Under the pieces are notes generated by a model. The model ran no database searches. It saw only the letters and a program-made list of their open reading frames with translations, and was not told the DNA's origin. This document shows positions 1-7,838 of a stretch of DNA of 64,000 bases, one piece after another. Every line of letters starts with the position of its first letter. Positions within the stretch are counted from its first letter, which is position 1. A program made the translations under genes and the position numbers. This DNA is from a bacterium (GTDB lineage: Bacteria; Margulisbacteria; Marinamargulisbacteria; SXXA01): assembly GCA_947465765.1 (NCBI GenBank), contig CANIAP010000002.1, positions 62,001-126,000 of the forward strand, in the 5' to 3' direction.

Positions 1-126
1 GACCAGGTTTTGAGTGAGATGGAAACCAATGCATCGTCGTCAGGCTCTGGCGCTTCCGTGGATCAGGTGGTGCTTAAACAATTGCGAGATCTACGTCCGT
101 CGCCCTATGCCCCGTCGTGCGCTTGA
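1..126 (+). CDS. C-terminal tail of an unidentified protein (5' end outside window)
   Basis: An open frame runs from the first base to a TGA at 124-126 and gives 41 residues, ending in a Ser/Gly-rich linker, a short helix-like stretch (DQVVLKQLRDLRP) and a Pro/Cys end. The frame is uninterrupted, its codon choice resembles the following genes, and a promoter-like gap follows, so it is probably the end of a real gene. Too little is present to name a family. A linker followed by a short terminal helix occurs in many proteins, so I assign no function. Confidence 0.55.
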   Translation, partial: DQVLSEMETNASSSGSGASVDQVVLKQLRDLRPSPYAPSCA

Positions 127-172
127 ATTCTGCGACTCAAATGTCAGCTCAATGGTAAATTAAGCCGTTTTG

Positions 173-200
173 TTGACAATTGAAATTGCTCCGATTAGTC
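173..200 (+). promoter_or_regulatory. possible sigma-70 promoter for the YceI gene
   Basis: A perfect TTGACA lies at 173-178. A poor -10 candidate (TTAGTC, 195-200) follows after 16 bases. It sits in the only gap upstream of the YceI gene. The -35 is convincing and the -10 is not. Confidence 0.35.
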
Positions 201-261
201 TGAGTTATCCTTCTCTTTCGGGGAGGTAATTAATGTGGCACTAGCGCCTAAGGAGACGATA

Positions 262-846
262 ATGAAGGGGATTAAAGGCATGGCAGTTGCCGCGTTAATC
301 GGAGTTGGTTTTCCGGTAATGGCTGTTGACTCATATAAAATTGACACGGCTCATTCGACGGTTCGGTTTTCAGTTAAACACATGGTTCTGAGCAACACAC
401 ATGGCAATTTTGGCGCGTATACCGGAGATATTAAGTGGGATAAGGACCTAAAGTTATGCGCTTTGGCGGGTACGGTTAAGGTTGATAGTATTGATACCCG
501 GGACATTAAACGGGACGAACATTTAAAGAGCGCTGATTTTTTTGATTCAGGCAAATATCCAGACATCACGCTGGTGAGCAAATCAATTAAAAAAGGCCGC
601 AAGGGGTATGTTTTAACGGCGGATCTAACGATGCGCGGGGTGACTAAAACAGTGACACTGCCTTTGGAAGTGAGTGATCCGGTAAAAGATCCCTGGGGAA
701 ATCAACGGGTAAATTTTGCGACGCAGTTTAAGCTGAATCGGCAGGACTATGGTATTTCTTGGAACAAGGCCCTCGATAATGGTGGGTTGGTGGTAGGGAA
801 TGATGTTTCTGTAGATCTTGATATCGAAGCGGTTAAAACGAACTAG
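262..846 (+). CDS. YceI-family periplasmic lipid-binding protein
   Basis: The protein has a signal peptide (residues 1 to about 21, MKGIKGMAVAAL then a cut after AVD-type residues) followed directly by the YceI domain opening YKIDTAHSTVRFSVKHM. YceI proteins are lipocalin-like barrels that bind polyisoprenoid or similar lipids in the periplasm. I place the start at ATG 262 because AAGGAG lies six bases upstream at 250-255. A GTG at 235 in the same frame would add nine residues before the signal peptide and looks less likely. The ligand is not readable from sequence. It appears to be transcribed alone. Confidence 0.85.
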   Translation: MKGIKGMAVAALIGVGFPVMAVDSYKIDTAHSTVRFSVKHMVLSNTHGNFGAYTGDIKWDKDLKLCALAGTVKVDSIDTRDIKRDEHLKSADFFDSGKYPDITLVSKSIKKGRKGYVLTADLTMRGVTKTVTLPLEVSDPVKDPWGNQRVNFATQFKLNRQDYGISWNKALDNGGLVVGNDVSVDLDIEAVKTN

Positions 847-902
847 TCCTTGAAAAGGGGGGGGTGGTAGTCAATACGCAGCGAGACGTTTAAGATGAAT
901 CC

Positions 903-1814
903 ATGAGATGTCTTTTCCGTATTGGTCTGCGGATTTTTTTATGCGGTGCTTTGGCGGTGTCTGGGTGCCTGTGTGCCGCATCAGAGATAATTGGTGCAAA
1001 TCCACTTCAATATTCGACGATTCGAATTGTCCAGACCCGGGATCGGATCGTTGTCGGCAAACAAGAGTTGATCGCGGAATACCATACAGCTGTCAATACT
1101 CTCACTCAAAAGCGGGTCGTTTATGGTGTGCGTATACGAGACAAATTTGAACGCGAGCTCTATCGGCGAGATTTTGATATTCCATTTAAAGCATTCGCCG
1201 AAGACGCCTATTATAACGTGGTGGTGGTTAAGCCGGTGACTGGTGCTAATGGGGCCGGGGTTGCTGTGATCTCCATTTTGGGCCCGACATATGATGTGCC
1301 CCGACGGATCGATGTTTTTGGGGTTCGCTCAGGGAGCCCGACAGTTATTGGGGCGCGGGCAACGGAAGTTGTCCCTATTGTAACCCAAATGGCCAACCAA
1401 TTTGTGGGCGCCGAACCGACAGGAAATGCGATTCGGCTTGGTAAGGGTGATACATGGACATATCGGTATTGGACGGGGAGTTTTTATCTACATATTCCTC
1501 TTGTCATCGATTGGTTTGGAACTATTTCGCCGGTTCCGAAGCAAACCGATTTTTACGTTGAGGTACCCGTCTTTCATCGGGCTCAAGGAAAAATTTGTGT
1601 CTATTTGAAACCGACTACCAAGTCTAACTCGGCGTACCTAGAGATAACGCCCACGTCGAATGTGCGCTTTATTCGAGGCCACGGAATTCCGAGTATGTCG
1701 GGTCAGCGGCTCATCGTTCGTGATGCGTCGATTCGGGTTGAGGTCGATGGAAAATCAGGGTGGGTTATGGATGCGGATAGTTTGGATGTTCTGGGACTAA
1801 AGCCCTCGATCTAG
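903..1814 (+). CDS. exported protein of unknown function, possible lipoprotein with SH3-like end
   Basis: This 303-residue protein is not recognised. It starts with a basic and hydrophobic leader (MRCLFRIGLRIFLCGAL) and a lipobox-like AVSGC around residues 18-22, so it may be a lipoprotein. The middle is rich in beta-strand-like segments. The last 30 residues (IRVEVDGKSGWVMDADSLD) resemble a bacterial SH3 repeat, in which a Gly-Trp-Val turn is typical and cell-wall or protein binding is usual. No clear ribosome site precedes ATG 903, and an ATG at 895 stops after three codons. It is followed tail-to-tail by the cation transporter gene. Confidence 0.6.
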   Translation: MRCLFRIGLRIFLCGALAVSGCLCAASEIIGANPLQYSTIRIVQTRDRIVVGKQELIAEYHTAVNTLTQKRVVYGVRIRDKFERELYRRDFDIPFKAFAEDAYYNVVVVKPVTGANGAGVAVISILGPTYDVPRRIDVFGVRSGSPTVIGARATEVVPIVTQMANQFVGAEPTGNAIRLGKGDTWTYRYWTGSFYLHIPLVIDWFGTISPVPKQTDFYVEVPVFHRAQGKICVYLKPTTKSNSAYLEITPTSNVRFIRGHGIPSMSGQRLIVRDASIRVEVDGKSGWVMDADSLDVLGLKPSI

Positions 1815-1818
1815 CTGT

Positions 1819-2691
1819 TTATCCGTTTGGTTCGACGTGGATTAGTGCGTCACTGATTCGGATGTCGTTCTTGATGAGCTGATCTTTTAACGCATGGGCC
1901 AGTGCGTGAGAATCGCGTACCGTCATCAATGGATCGACATGCATATGGATATCGATATAGTAAACCAATCCCATTTTACGCGATTTGACCCGTTGAATTT
2001 GGCTGATATTGGGTAATTCCATAGCTGTTTTTCTTACGATGTCGGTCCAATTAATAGCAGGAGCGGTGTCCATCAGCTCTAAGATAGCGGGCCAGACCAG
2101 CCGGATGGCATTAATTGCAACCGTTGCTCCGGTAATAATGGCGGCCCATTTGTCGGCGAACATAAATCGAGGGCCTCCATATAAAGCCAGCGCGATACCG
2201 AATAACGCGGCCATTGAGGTTAGAGCGTCACTTCGATGATGCCATGCGTCGATGGTGAGTGCGGTGCTTTCAACTTCTTTGCTTACCCGATGTACAAATC
2301 GAAATAGAATTTCCTTGATGACGACGATTCCTGCTAGGACGGGCAATGTAAATTCTGCAGGAGGCGACGCCGGTGCATGGATTTGTCCCCACGATAGCCA
2401 GGTGATGAGCGTCGCTGATCCCATCAGAACCATTCCCCCTACAATGGCGGCGATGGGCTCTGCCTTTCCATGTCCATAGGGGTGACTGTCGTCAGGTGGC
2501 GCCACCGAAATTCGAATTCCGATGAGTGTGCAGCCGGAAATCACTACGTCCCCCAATGATTCCACGGAATCTGCAATTAGCGCGTAAGAATTCCCCAGAA
2601 TTCCGACCCCGCCTTTGAGTGCCGCAAGCCCAAGATTCATAAACGCACCAATTACCGTGGCGCGGGTGGCTTGTTGTACTCTGCTGTTCAT
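1819..2691 (-). CDS. cation diffusion facilitator (CDF) family efflux transporter
   Basis: The 290 residues fit the usual CDF length. The first half has about six membrane segments, and the C-terminal 80 residues form the cytoplasmic ferredoxin-like domain. Metal-site residues are visible: ADSVESLGD in helix 2 and HHRSD in helix 5 give the D/D and H/D ligands of the CDF transport site, and the loop SHPYGHGKAE is the family signature. CDF proteins exchange Zn, Fe, Mn or Co for protons across the inner membrane. The D-D/H-D arrangement fits Zn or Fe, but metal choice cannot be settled here. It is a single gene, divergent from rpsF. Confidence 0.9.
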   Translation of the reverse strand: MNSRVQQATRATVIGAFMNLGLAALKGGVGILGNSYALIADSVESLGDVVISGCTLIGIRISVAPPDDSHPYGHGKAEPIAAIVGGMVLMGSATLITWLSWGQIHAPASPPAEFTLPVLAGIVVIKEILFRFVHRVSKEVESTALTIDAWHHRSDALTSMAALFGIALALYGGPRFMFADKWAAIITGATVAINAIRLVWPAILELMDTAPAINWTDIVRKTAMELPNISQIQRVKSRKMGLVYYIDIHMHVDPLMTVRDSHALAHALKDQLIKNDIRISDALIHVEPNG

Positions 2692-2720
2692 TTAAATCAT
2701 TCTATAAGAAGGTGGGCGAG

Positions 2721-2750
2721 TAGACAAACTGGCGGATACCCATATATAAT
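2721..2750 (+). promoter_or_regulatory. sigma-70 promoter of the rpsF operon
   Basis: A perfect TATAAT at 2745-2750 is preceded, after 18 bases, by TAGACA (2721-2726, five of six matches to TTGACA). It lies in the 137-base gap between the divergent CDF gene and rpsF. It would leave a leader of about 70 bases before rpsF. Confidence 0.65.
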
Positions 2751-2828
2751 CGCATCCCATTTTTTGTCCGAATCAAGCCCAGGTTATGTGGTTGGATTGG
2801 GCCAGGTATTTAAGCAGGAGTTTCAATA

Positions 2829-3164
2829 ATGAAAAGTTACGAGAGTTTGATAATTATCAAACCTAATTTGTCGGACAGTGAAGTGACAACCCTCATCGAT
2901 ACGATTCAGGGCTGGATTACCGCCAACGAAGGCGAAATAGTTCTTTCTAAGCCCTGGGGGATCAAAGAGCTCGCTTATCCAATCAGTAAATTTACCCAAG
3001 GTCACTATTACCAGATCCAATTTAATGCCACTCGTAAGACCTTGGTAGAAATGCGAAACCGTATTCGTGTTACCGAGACTATTTTGCGTGATTTGAACGT
3101 TACAATGGAATCTATTCAGTCAAAAAATATGGTTCAAGAAGAAGTCGCTGTAATCGCTGAGTAA
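2829..3164 (+). CDS. rpsF: 30S ribosomal protein bS6
   Basis: The 111 residues have the bS6 pattern: MKSYESLIIIKPNLSD at the start and the WGIKELAYPISKFTQGHYY core. bS6 pairs with bS18 on the platform of the small subunit. A GCAGGAG-type ribosome site precedes ATG 2829. It heads the run rpsF-ssb-ssb-rpsR-rplI. The rpsF-ssb-rpsR order is widespread in bacteria, but here a second ssb gene has been added. Confidence 0.97.
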   Translation: MKSYESLIIIKPNLSDSEVTTLIDTIQGWITANEGEIVLSKPWGIKELAYPISKFTQGHYYQIQFNATRKTLVEMRNRIRVTETILRDLNVTMESIQSKNMVQEEVAVIAE

Positions 3165-3170
3165 TGAATT

Positions 3171-3686
3171 GTGACAAGTTTTAATCGAATTACCTTGATA
3201 GGAACTGTAGCCAATGATCCTGATGCACGCGTAACTAATTCGGGGGATCCGATGTTGCGTTTTACCGTTGCAACCGAACGGCCTGCCGCAGAGGGGATGC
3301 CTGTGTCTGTCGACTATATTCCAGTCATTGCTTGGAGGCAGCTCGCTGAGAGAAAAGAATTGGTTCAAAAGGGGGCGCTGATTCTGGTTGAAGGACGTAT
3401 TTCGACACGTAGTTTTGAAGATACCCAGGGTCGGCGTAAGTGGACCACTGAAGTTGAGGCTCGGGAAATTAGATCGGTCGGTGCAGGCGCGGATGTTTTT
3501 GGGGCAATGCCTTCTCTAGTGCCAGCTGCGAGCTCAGTTCCGACAAAATCGGCGGCGACCCTTGAGCGTGCCCCGGTCGATGAAGTGTCCCTCGGGGATT
3601 TTGACTTTGGAGAGCCGAAACCGATGGCCGGGTATGCGGCTGGGCCCAAGTATGATGCCGAACTGGATGAGGATGTGCCGTTTTAA
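3171..3686 (+). CDS. ssb: single-stranded DNA-binding protein (full-length copy)
   Basis: An OB-fold SSB domain fills residues 1 to about 105 (FNRITLIGTVANDPDARVT, then VDYIPVIAWRQLAE). A Pro/Ser/Ala-rich linker follows, and the protein ends in an acidic DEDVPF tip. That tip matches the DDDIPF motif that recruits repair and replication proteins to SSB. The start is GTG 3171, six bases after the rpsF stop. Because it keeps the tip, I take this copy to be the working replication SSB. A second SSB gene starts four bases downstream. Confidence 0.9.
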   Translation: MTSFNRITLIGTVANDPDARVTNSGDPMLRFTVATERPAAEGMPVSVDYIPVIAWRQLAERKELVQKGALILVEGRISTRSFEDTQGRRKWTTEVEAREIRSVGAGADVFGAMPSLVPAASSVPTKSAATLERAPVDEVSLGDFDFGEPKPMAGYAAGPKYDAELDEDVPF

Positions 3687-3689
3687 GCT

Positions 3690-4061
3690 ATGTATAATAA
3701 ATCGTTTTTGATAGGTCGATTAGTTCGGGATCCAGAGATGAGGGTAACCTCGTCCGGGATTGCGGTTACCAATTTTACAATTGCCGTGGATCAGGTCCGC
3801 CGCAAGGGTGCCGAGAAGTCGGCTGATTTTATTAGGGTAGTAGCTTGGCGGCGGTTGGCTGAAATCTGTGGAGAATATCTCAAAAAGGGGAAGCTCGTCG
3901 CCGTTGAAGGACGCCTTCAGATTAGTAGTTACGACAAGGATGGAGAGAAAATTTATACGTCCGAAGTTGTGGCTGAGAATTTGCAAATGTTAGATCGTGG
4001 CGTTGGCGGGGCCGAGAACGAAATGGATATGGTCTCATCCCATTCCGAATCAGGTTTTTAG
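3690..4061 (+). CDS. second SSB-type protein lacking the acidic C-terminal tip
   Basis: The 123 residues are almost entirely OB-fold (SFLIGRLVRDPEMRVTSSG, then ADFIRVVAWRRLAE). The protein ends in SSHSESGF, with no long linker and no DDDIPF-like tip. The family resemblance is clear. The missing tip means it probably cannot recruit the usual SSB partners. It may form mixed tetramers with the upstream SSB or act in a special process such as DNA uptake, but that is inference. It sits three bases after the first ssb gene and before rpsR, so all are probably co-transcribed. Confidence 0.85.
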   Translation: MYNKSFLIGRLVRDPEMRVTSSGIAVTNFTIAVDQVRRKGAEKSADFIRVVAWRRLAEICGEYLKKGKLVAVEGRLQISSYDKDGEKIYTSEVVAENLQMLDRGVGGAENEMDMVSSHSESGF

Positions 4062-4091
4062 TCGACGGGAATTTGAAAGGAGAAAGTCATC

Positions 4092-4334
4092 GTGGAGAAA
4101 AAGAAGCAGGTTATTAAACGACGAGCAAAGAAACGTAGGGTGTGTGCGTTTTGCGTGGATAAAGTAGATGTGTTGGATTACAAAGATTTGTCTAAGTTTA
4201 GACGTTTTGTAACGGATCGTGGCAAAATTGTTCCCAGACGCAATTCTGGAATTTGTGCCAAACATCAGCGGGCATTGGCTGAAGCGATTAAGCGGGCAAG
4301 ATTTATTGCATTGCTTCCGTTTTGTGTAGATTAG
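4092..4334 (+). CDS. rpsR: 30S ribosomal protein bS18
   Basis: The 80 residues carry the bS18 core ([21 protein letters not shown]) and end in the usual basic helix. The CAFC pair and a later Cys-x-x-His are retained, so this is the zinc-binding form. It partners bS6 in the small subunit. The start is GTG 4092 with a good GAAAGGAG site upstream. Confidence 0.95.
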   Translation: MEKKKQVIKRRAKKRRVCAFCVDKVDVLDYKDLSKFRRFVTDRGKIVPRRNSGICAKHQRALAEAIKRARFIALLPFCVD

Positions 4335-4345
4335 GATAAACTAAA

Positions 4346-4840
4346 ATGGGTAAAGAAATTCAGGTTCTTCTAGTTCAAGAAGTTAAAGGTCTAGGGAAAT
4401 TTGGGCAAACGAGGAGCGTTGCATTGGGATATGCACGCAACTACTTGTTGCCGTATCAATTTGCAATCTTGGCGACCCCTTCTAATCAACTTCGGTTTAA
4501 AGCAATTGAAAAACGGGAAGGTAAACGTGTTGAGCAGGAAAAAGTGGAGTCAGAAACACTCGCTGCAGCATTGAATGGTAAGAAAATCCAAATTTCATCG
4601 TCGGCTCAAGAAAATGGATCGTTGTACGGATCCGTATCCGTGTTGGATATTGTGGGCGCAATTAAGTCCGCTCATGGGATCGAAGTAGATCGTCATTGGA
4701 TTTTACTTGACGATAACATCAAAGAAGTTGGGGTATTCGAGGTCACTATTTCCTTGCCTCAGGGTGTTACTGCCGGTGTTGCATTGACTGTTACCGCTGA
4801 AGTTAAAGAGGCCAAGGCGTTAAAAAAATCGTCTAAATAG
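4346..4840 (+). CDS. rplI: 50S ribosomal protein bL9
   Basis: The 164 residues show the N-terminal rRNA-binding domain of bL9 (VLLVQEVKGLGKFGQ, then YARNYLLPYQFA), a long connecting helix and a C-terminal domain (VDRHWILLDDNIKEVGVF). bL9 sits at the base of the L1 stalk. The C-terminus is extended by a Lys-rich tail. It closes the ribosomal part of the run, and uvrC begins three bases later. Confidence 0.95.
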   Translation: MGKEIQVLLVQEVKGLGKFGQTRSVALGYARNYLLPYQFAILATPSNQLRFKAIEKREGKRVEQEKVESETLAAALNGKKIQISSSAQENGSLYGSVSVLDIVGAIKSAHGIEVDRHWILLDDNIKEVGVFEVTISLPQGVTAGVALTVTAEVKEAKALKKSSK

Positions 4841-4843
4841 GAT

Positions 4844-6673
4844 TTGTACACAAATCCACCGATCGATCTTTCGTCACTCCCTGAGCAGCCCGGTATCTAT
4901 AAGATGCTGGATGATCGGGGAGTGCTTCTTTATGTTGGCAAAGCAAAGAGTATTCGAAATCGAGTTAGATCGTACTTTCAGTCAGTAGATCGTCTTGATG
5001 TAAAAACCCGGCATCTTGTTGCGCATATTGCTTCGATTGAAACGATTGCCGTGCGGTCGGAGTCCGAGGCGTTAATTCTTGAGTCACAATTGATCAAGGA
5101 ATTTCAACCGCGCTACAACATCTTGCTTAAAGATGATAAAGCATTTCCGTATATTAAAATTACTGGGGAGTTGTTTCCCCGGCTTCAAATTGTTCGTGAG
5201 CGGACTAGGGACGGGGGGCTTTACTTTGGCCCATATCCGTCTATTGGTTCCTCTAGGGCGGTGCGGAGGATGCTGCAGGACATGTTTAAGCTCAGGGATT
5301 GTTCTCAATCTATTACATTGGATGAGATGCAGCCGAAATGTATTAAGTTAGATATTCATAAGTGTTTGGGGCCTTGCGTGCTCAAACACGTGACGCAAGA
5401 GTATGACTCTGTTGTACAGCAGCTAAAGAAGGTTTTGACGGGGAAAAACAAGCAACTCATCAACGAGCTGAAAATTGAAATGGGTGACGCTGCGAAAGAG
5501 CAACGGTATGAGCAAGCGGCAGAATGTCGGGATCGAATTCGAAAATTGGAATTGCTCGGCCAGCGTCAAACGGTGTGTCTTGACGATGTCGGACGACTTC
5601 AGTTGTGGACTGCCGCTGAGGAACGAGGGTTCTTGTATATTATTGTGCAGACGTTGGTGGATGGAAAGTTGCTGTACCAAAACGGATATTATCTTGAAAG
5701 CCCCTCGGACGAGAGCCGGGAAACAATGGTTCAGCAGAGTATTCTGACCTGTTGGTCCGAATCCGAAATTCCAGATTCTGTAATCTGTGATCCTTGGCTT
5801 TTTGATATTGTAACTCGGGTATGGACTAATTCTGGGTTCAAGCCCGGGTCTATTATTGTTCCAAAACGGGGACTGAAATTGGAGTTGTTGGAGTCCGCTC
5901 GGCAAAATGCGCGATTGGCGATTGGACGTATTATTCGTGATCGATCGATTGTGAGTATTCGTCCAAAGGCTGAAGATATTCTCGGCTTGCTCCAACAGAC
6001 GCTTAAACTCCGAAATCGGCCGGATCGTATTGTTGGCGTGGATATTTCTCATCTTCAGGGGACGAATATCGTAGGGGTAGCCGTTTATTTTAAGCGGGGA
6101 AATCCCTATAAGTCAGGGTACCGAAAAATGATGATTCGGTCGGTGGTTGGAGATAGTAACGATCCTCAATCGATTTACGAAGTGGTCTCGCGGAGACTTC
6201 AACTCTGTTTTGCGGAGCATGAGCCTCTTCCCGATCTAATGGTCATTGATGGGGGCAAAGGGCAGCTCAATTTTGCATATAAGGCACTGGTGGAATTGGG
6301 TCTAGAAAATGTAGTGGATTTGGTTTCTTTGGCCAAGCAAAACGAGGAGCTCTTTCGAATTGATGATCCGAATTCCTTGGTTTTATCAAAAGACGACAAT
6401 GTGTTAAAGTTGATACAGCGGATTCGGGATGAATCGCACCGTTTTGCGGTGACTTTTCAACGAAAAAAACGGAAACAGCAGCTTGAAACAAGTGCGCTTC
6501 ACTCTATTCCCGGCCTCGGTCCCAAACGCATACAGAAACTATATCGGCATTTTCACAATCTTGAGAAACTGCTTCAGGCATCGGATATCGAAATTGCTAC
6601 AATTGGAGGGTTTAGCCCTAGTCTCGCTTCGCGCATCCTCTCCAAATTAAAAACTATCTCAACTCATGAATAA
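4844..6673 (+). CDS. uvrC: UvrABC system protein C, nucleotide-excision repair endonuclease
   Basis: The 609 residues carry all UvrC domains in order: GIY-YIG nuclease (QPGIYKM, LYVGKAKSIRNRVRSYF; residues 12-50) for the 3' cut, a UVR motif that contacts UvrB (about 205-240), the RNase H-like 5' nuclease (VGVDISHLQG, about 395), and a C-terminal helix-hairpin-helix pair (IPGLGPKRIQKL). The only start consistent with a full GIY-YIG domain is TTG 4844, three bases after the rplI stop with an AGG close by, so the start is somewhat uncertain. It overlaps the next gene by eight bases. Confidence 0.95.
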   Translation: MYTNPPIDLSSLPEQPGIYKMLDDRGVLLYVGKAKSIRNRVRSYFQSVDRLDVKTRHLVAHIASIETIAVRSESEALILESQLIKEFQPRYNILLKDDKAFPYIKITGELFPRLQIVRERTRDGGLYFGPYPSIGSSRAVRRMLQDMFKLRDCSQSITLDEMQPKCIKLDIHKCLGPCVLKHVTQEYDSVVQQLKKVLTGKNKQLINELKIEMGDAAKEQRYEQAAECRDRIRKLELLGQRQTVCLDDVGRLQLWTAAEERGFLYIIVQTLVDGKLLYQNGYYLESPSDESRETMVQQSILTCWSESEIPDSVICDPWLFDIVTRVWTNSGFKPGSIIVPKRGLKLELLESARQNARLAIGRIIRDRSIVSIRPKAEDILGLLQQTLKLRNRPDRIVGVDISHLQGTNIVGVAVYFKRGNPYKSGYRKMMIRSVVGDSNDPQSIYEVVSRRLQLCFAEHEPLPDLMVIDGGKGQLNFAYKALVELGLENVVDLVSLAKQNEELFRIDDPNSLVLSKDDNVLKLIQRIRDESHRFAVTFQRKKRKQQLETSALHSIPGLGPKRIQKLYRHFHNLEKLLQASDIEIATIGGFSPSLASRILSKLKTISTHE

Positions 6674-7838
6674 GTATCGAGTCATTATTGCGGCCTGTTT
6701 TTTTGGAATTTGGATGGGGTCTGTATCCGTAGGTGGGGCCCCTAAATCGGCGGCGTCTTCTCGGGAGGCGGCGCCCCAAGATGCTCAGCATATCGAGCTA
6801 CAGATTCGGGAGAATAAGACCAGGATTCAAGAGAAAAAGCGGGAAAAATTATTTGCTGAGCGTAATTTGGGCGTGCTGGCGAGGGAATTAAAATATACTG
6901 AATTAAGCCTCAATAAGGCGAAGACAGACCTGGATAGTTCTGAAAAAAAAGAGCAGCAGTTTCGTCAAAAATTAAACACCGTACGCCGACAATATTCTGA
7001 TTCTAGTACCCAATTTTCGTCACGGCTCCGGTCGATTTATCAAAACCAGAATTTAGGGTTTGTCGAATATCTATTTACATCCAGGGATTTAACGTCGATT
7101 GTCGATTCCGCTTATTATTTTGATCGCGTTCTGAATCGCGACTCTCAATTGATTCAGTCATTACGCCAAAAATACGCGGAAGTGACGAGAGAGAAATCAC
7201 AAGTCGAGCGAGAAACTCGAAGAATATCTGATTTAAAGTCTGAAATTGGCCAACGGGAGAATGAACTCACCCAAAAAGCGGACCGACAAAAGCAATATAT
7301 TGCATCACTCCATACCCAAATTCAAGAAATGGAGCGTCAAACGAAGGAGTTAGAGAAGTCTTCTCTAGAAATTGCGCAGGCAATCCGGCGAGCGGGTAAA
7401 ACCTATGGCGATTCCTATTTTGGATCGGGGACCTTCGCCAAACCGGTTCAGGCGTGGATTTCGTCGTATTTTGGGTATCGGATGCATCCTATTTTTAAAC
7501 GACGGATTCGTCATAACGGAATTGATTTCGGTGCGCCAGCAGGGGCGCGTATTCGAGCGACTGAAGCTGGCTATGTTATTGTTGCTGGAGAAAAGCCGGA
7601 GTACCATGGATACGGTAAAATCACCGTTATTGATCATGGAAAACGACGTGCCGATGGGAAACGGATTTCCACGGTATACGCTCACCAGTCCCGTATTCTG
7701 GTGAGGGAGGGTGAGTTGGTTAAGCAGGGTGATGAAATCGGCTTGGTTGGAAGTACCGGGTATTCGACGGGGCCCCATTTACATTTTGAAGTTCGGGAAG
7801 ACGGTGTGCCCGTCGATCCTATGAGGTATTTACAATGA
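6666..7838 (+). CDS. murein hydrolase activator, EnvC-like, with coiled coil and M23 domain
   Basis: An N-terminal hydrophobic leader is followed by a long charged coiled coil (residues about 40-235) and a C-terminal M23/LytM domain. In that domain HNGIDFG (about 283) and GPHLHFEV (about 370) supply the zinc ligands. EnvC-type proteins bind the division apparatus and activate amidases; those that keep the ligands may cut peptidoglycan themselves. Both the first motif and the H-x-H pair are present, so direct hydrolysis is possible. It overlaps uvrC by eight bases and rimO by four, so translation is probably coupled. I give no symbol because the EnvC/NlpD/peptidase choice is open. Confidence 0.85.
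   Translation: MNKYRVIIAACFFGIWMGSVSVGGAPKSAASSREAAPQDAQHIELQIRENKTRIQEKKREKLFAERNLGVLARELKYTELSLNKAKTDLDSSEKKEQQFRQKLNTVRRQYSDSSTQFSSRLRSIYQNQNLGFVEYLFTSRDLTSIVDSAYYFDRVLNRDSQLIQSLRQKYAEVTREKSQVERETRRISDLKSEIGQRENELTQKADRQKQYIASLHTQIQEMERQTKELEKSSLEIAQAIRRAGKTYGDSYFGSGTFAKPVQAWISSYFGYRMHPIFKRRIRHNGIDFGAPAGARIRATEAGYVIVAGEKPEYHGYGKITVIDHGKRRADGKRISTVYAHQSRILVREGELVKQGDEIGLVGSTGYSTGPHLHFEVREDGVPVDPMRYLQ

Noticed and set aside
5423-6052. 209-codon frame antisense to uvrC
   Set aside because: It mirrors the UvrC coding sequence, lacks a ribosome site and shows no domain; it is a shadow frame.
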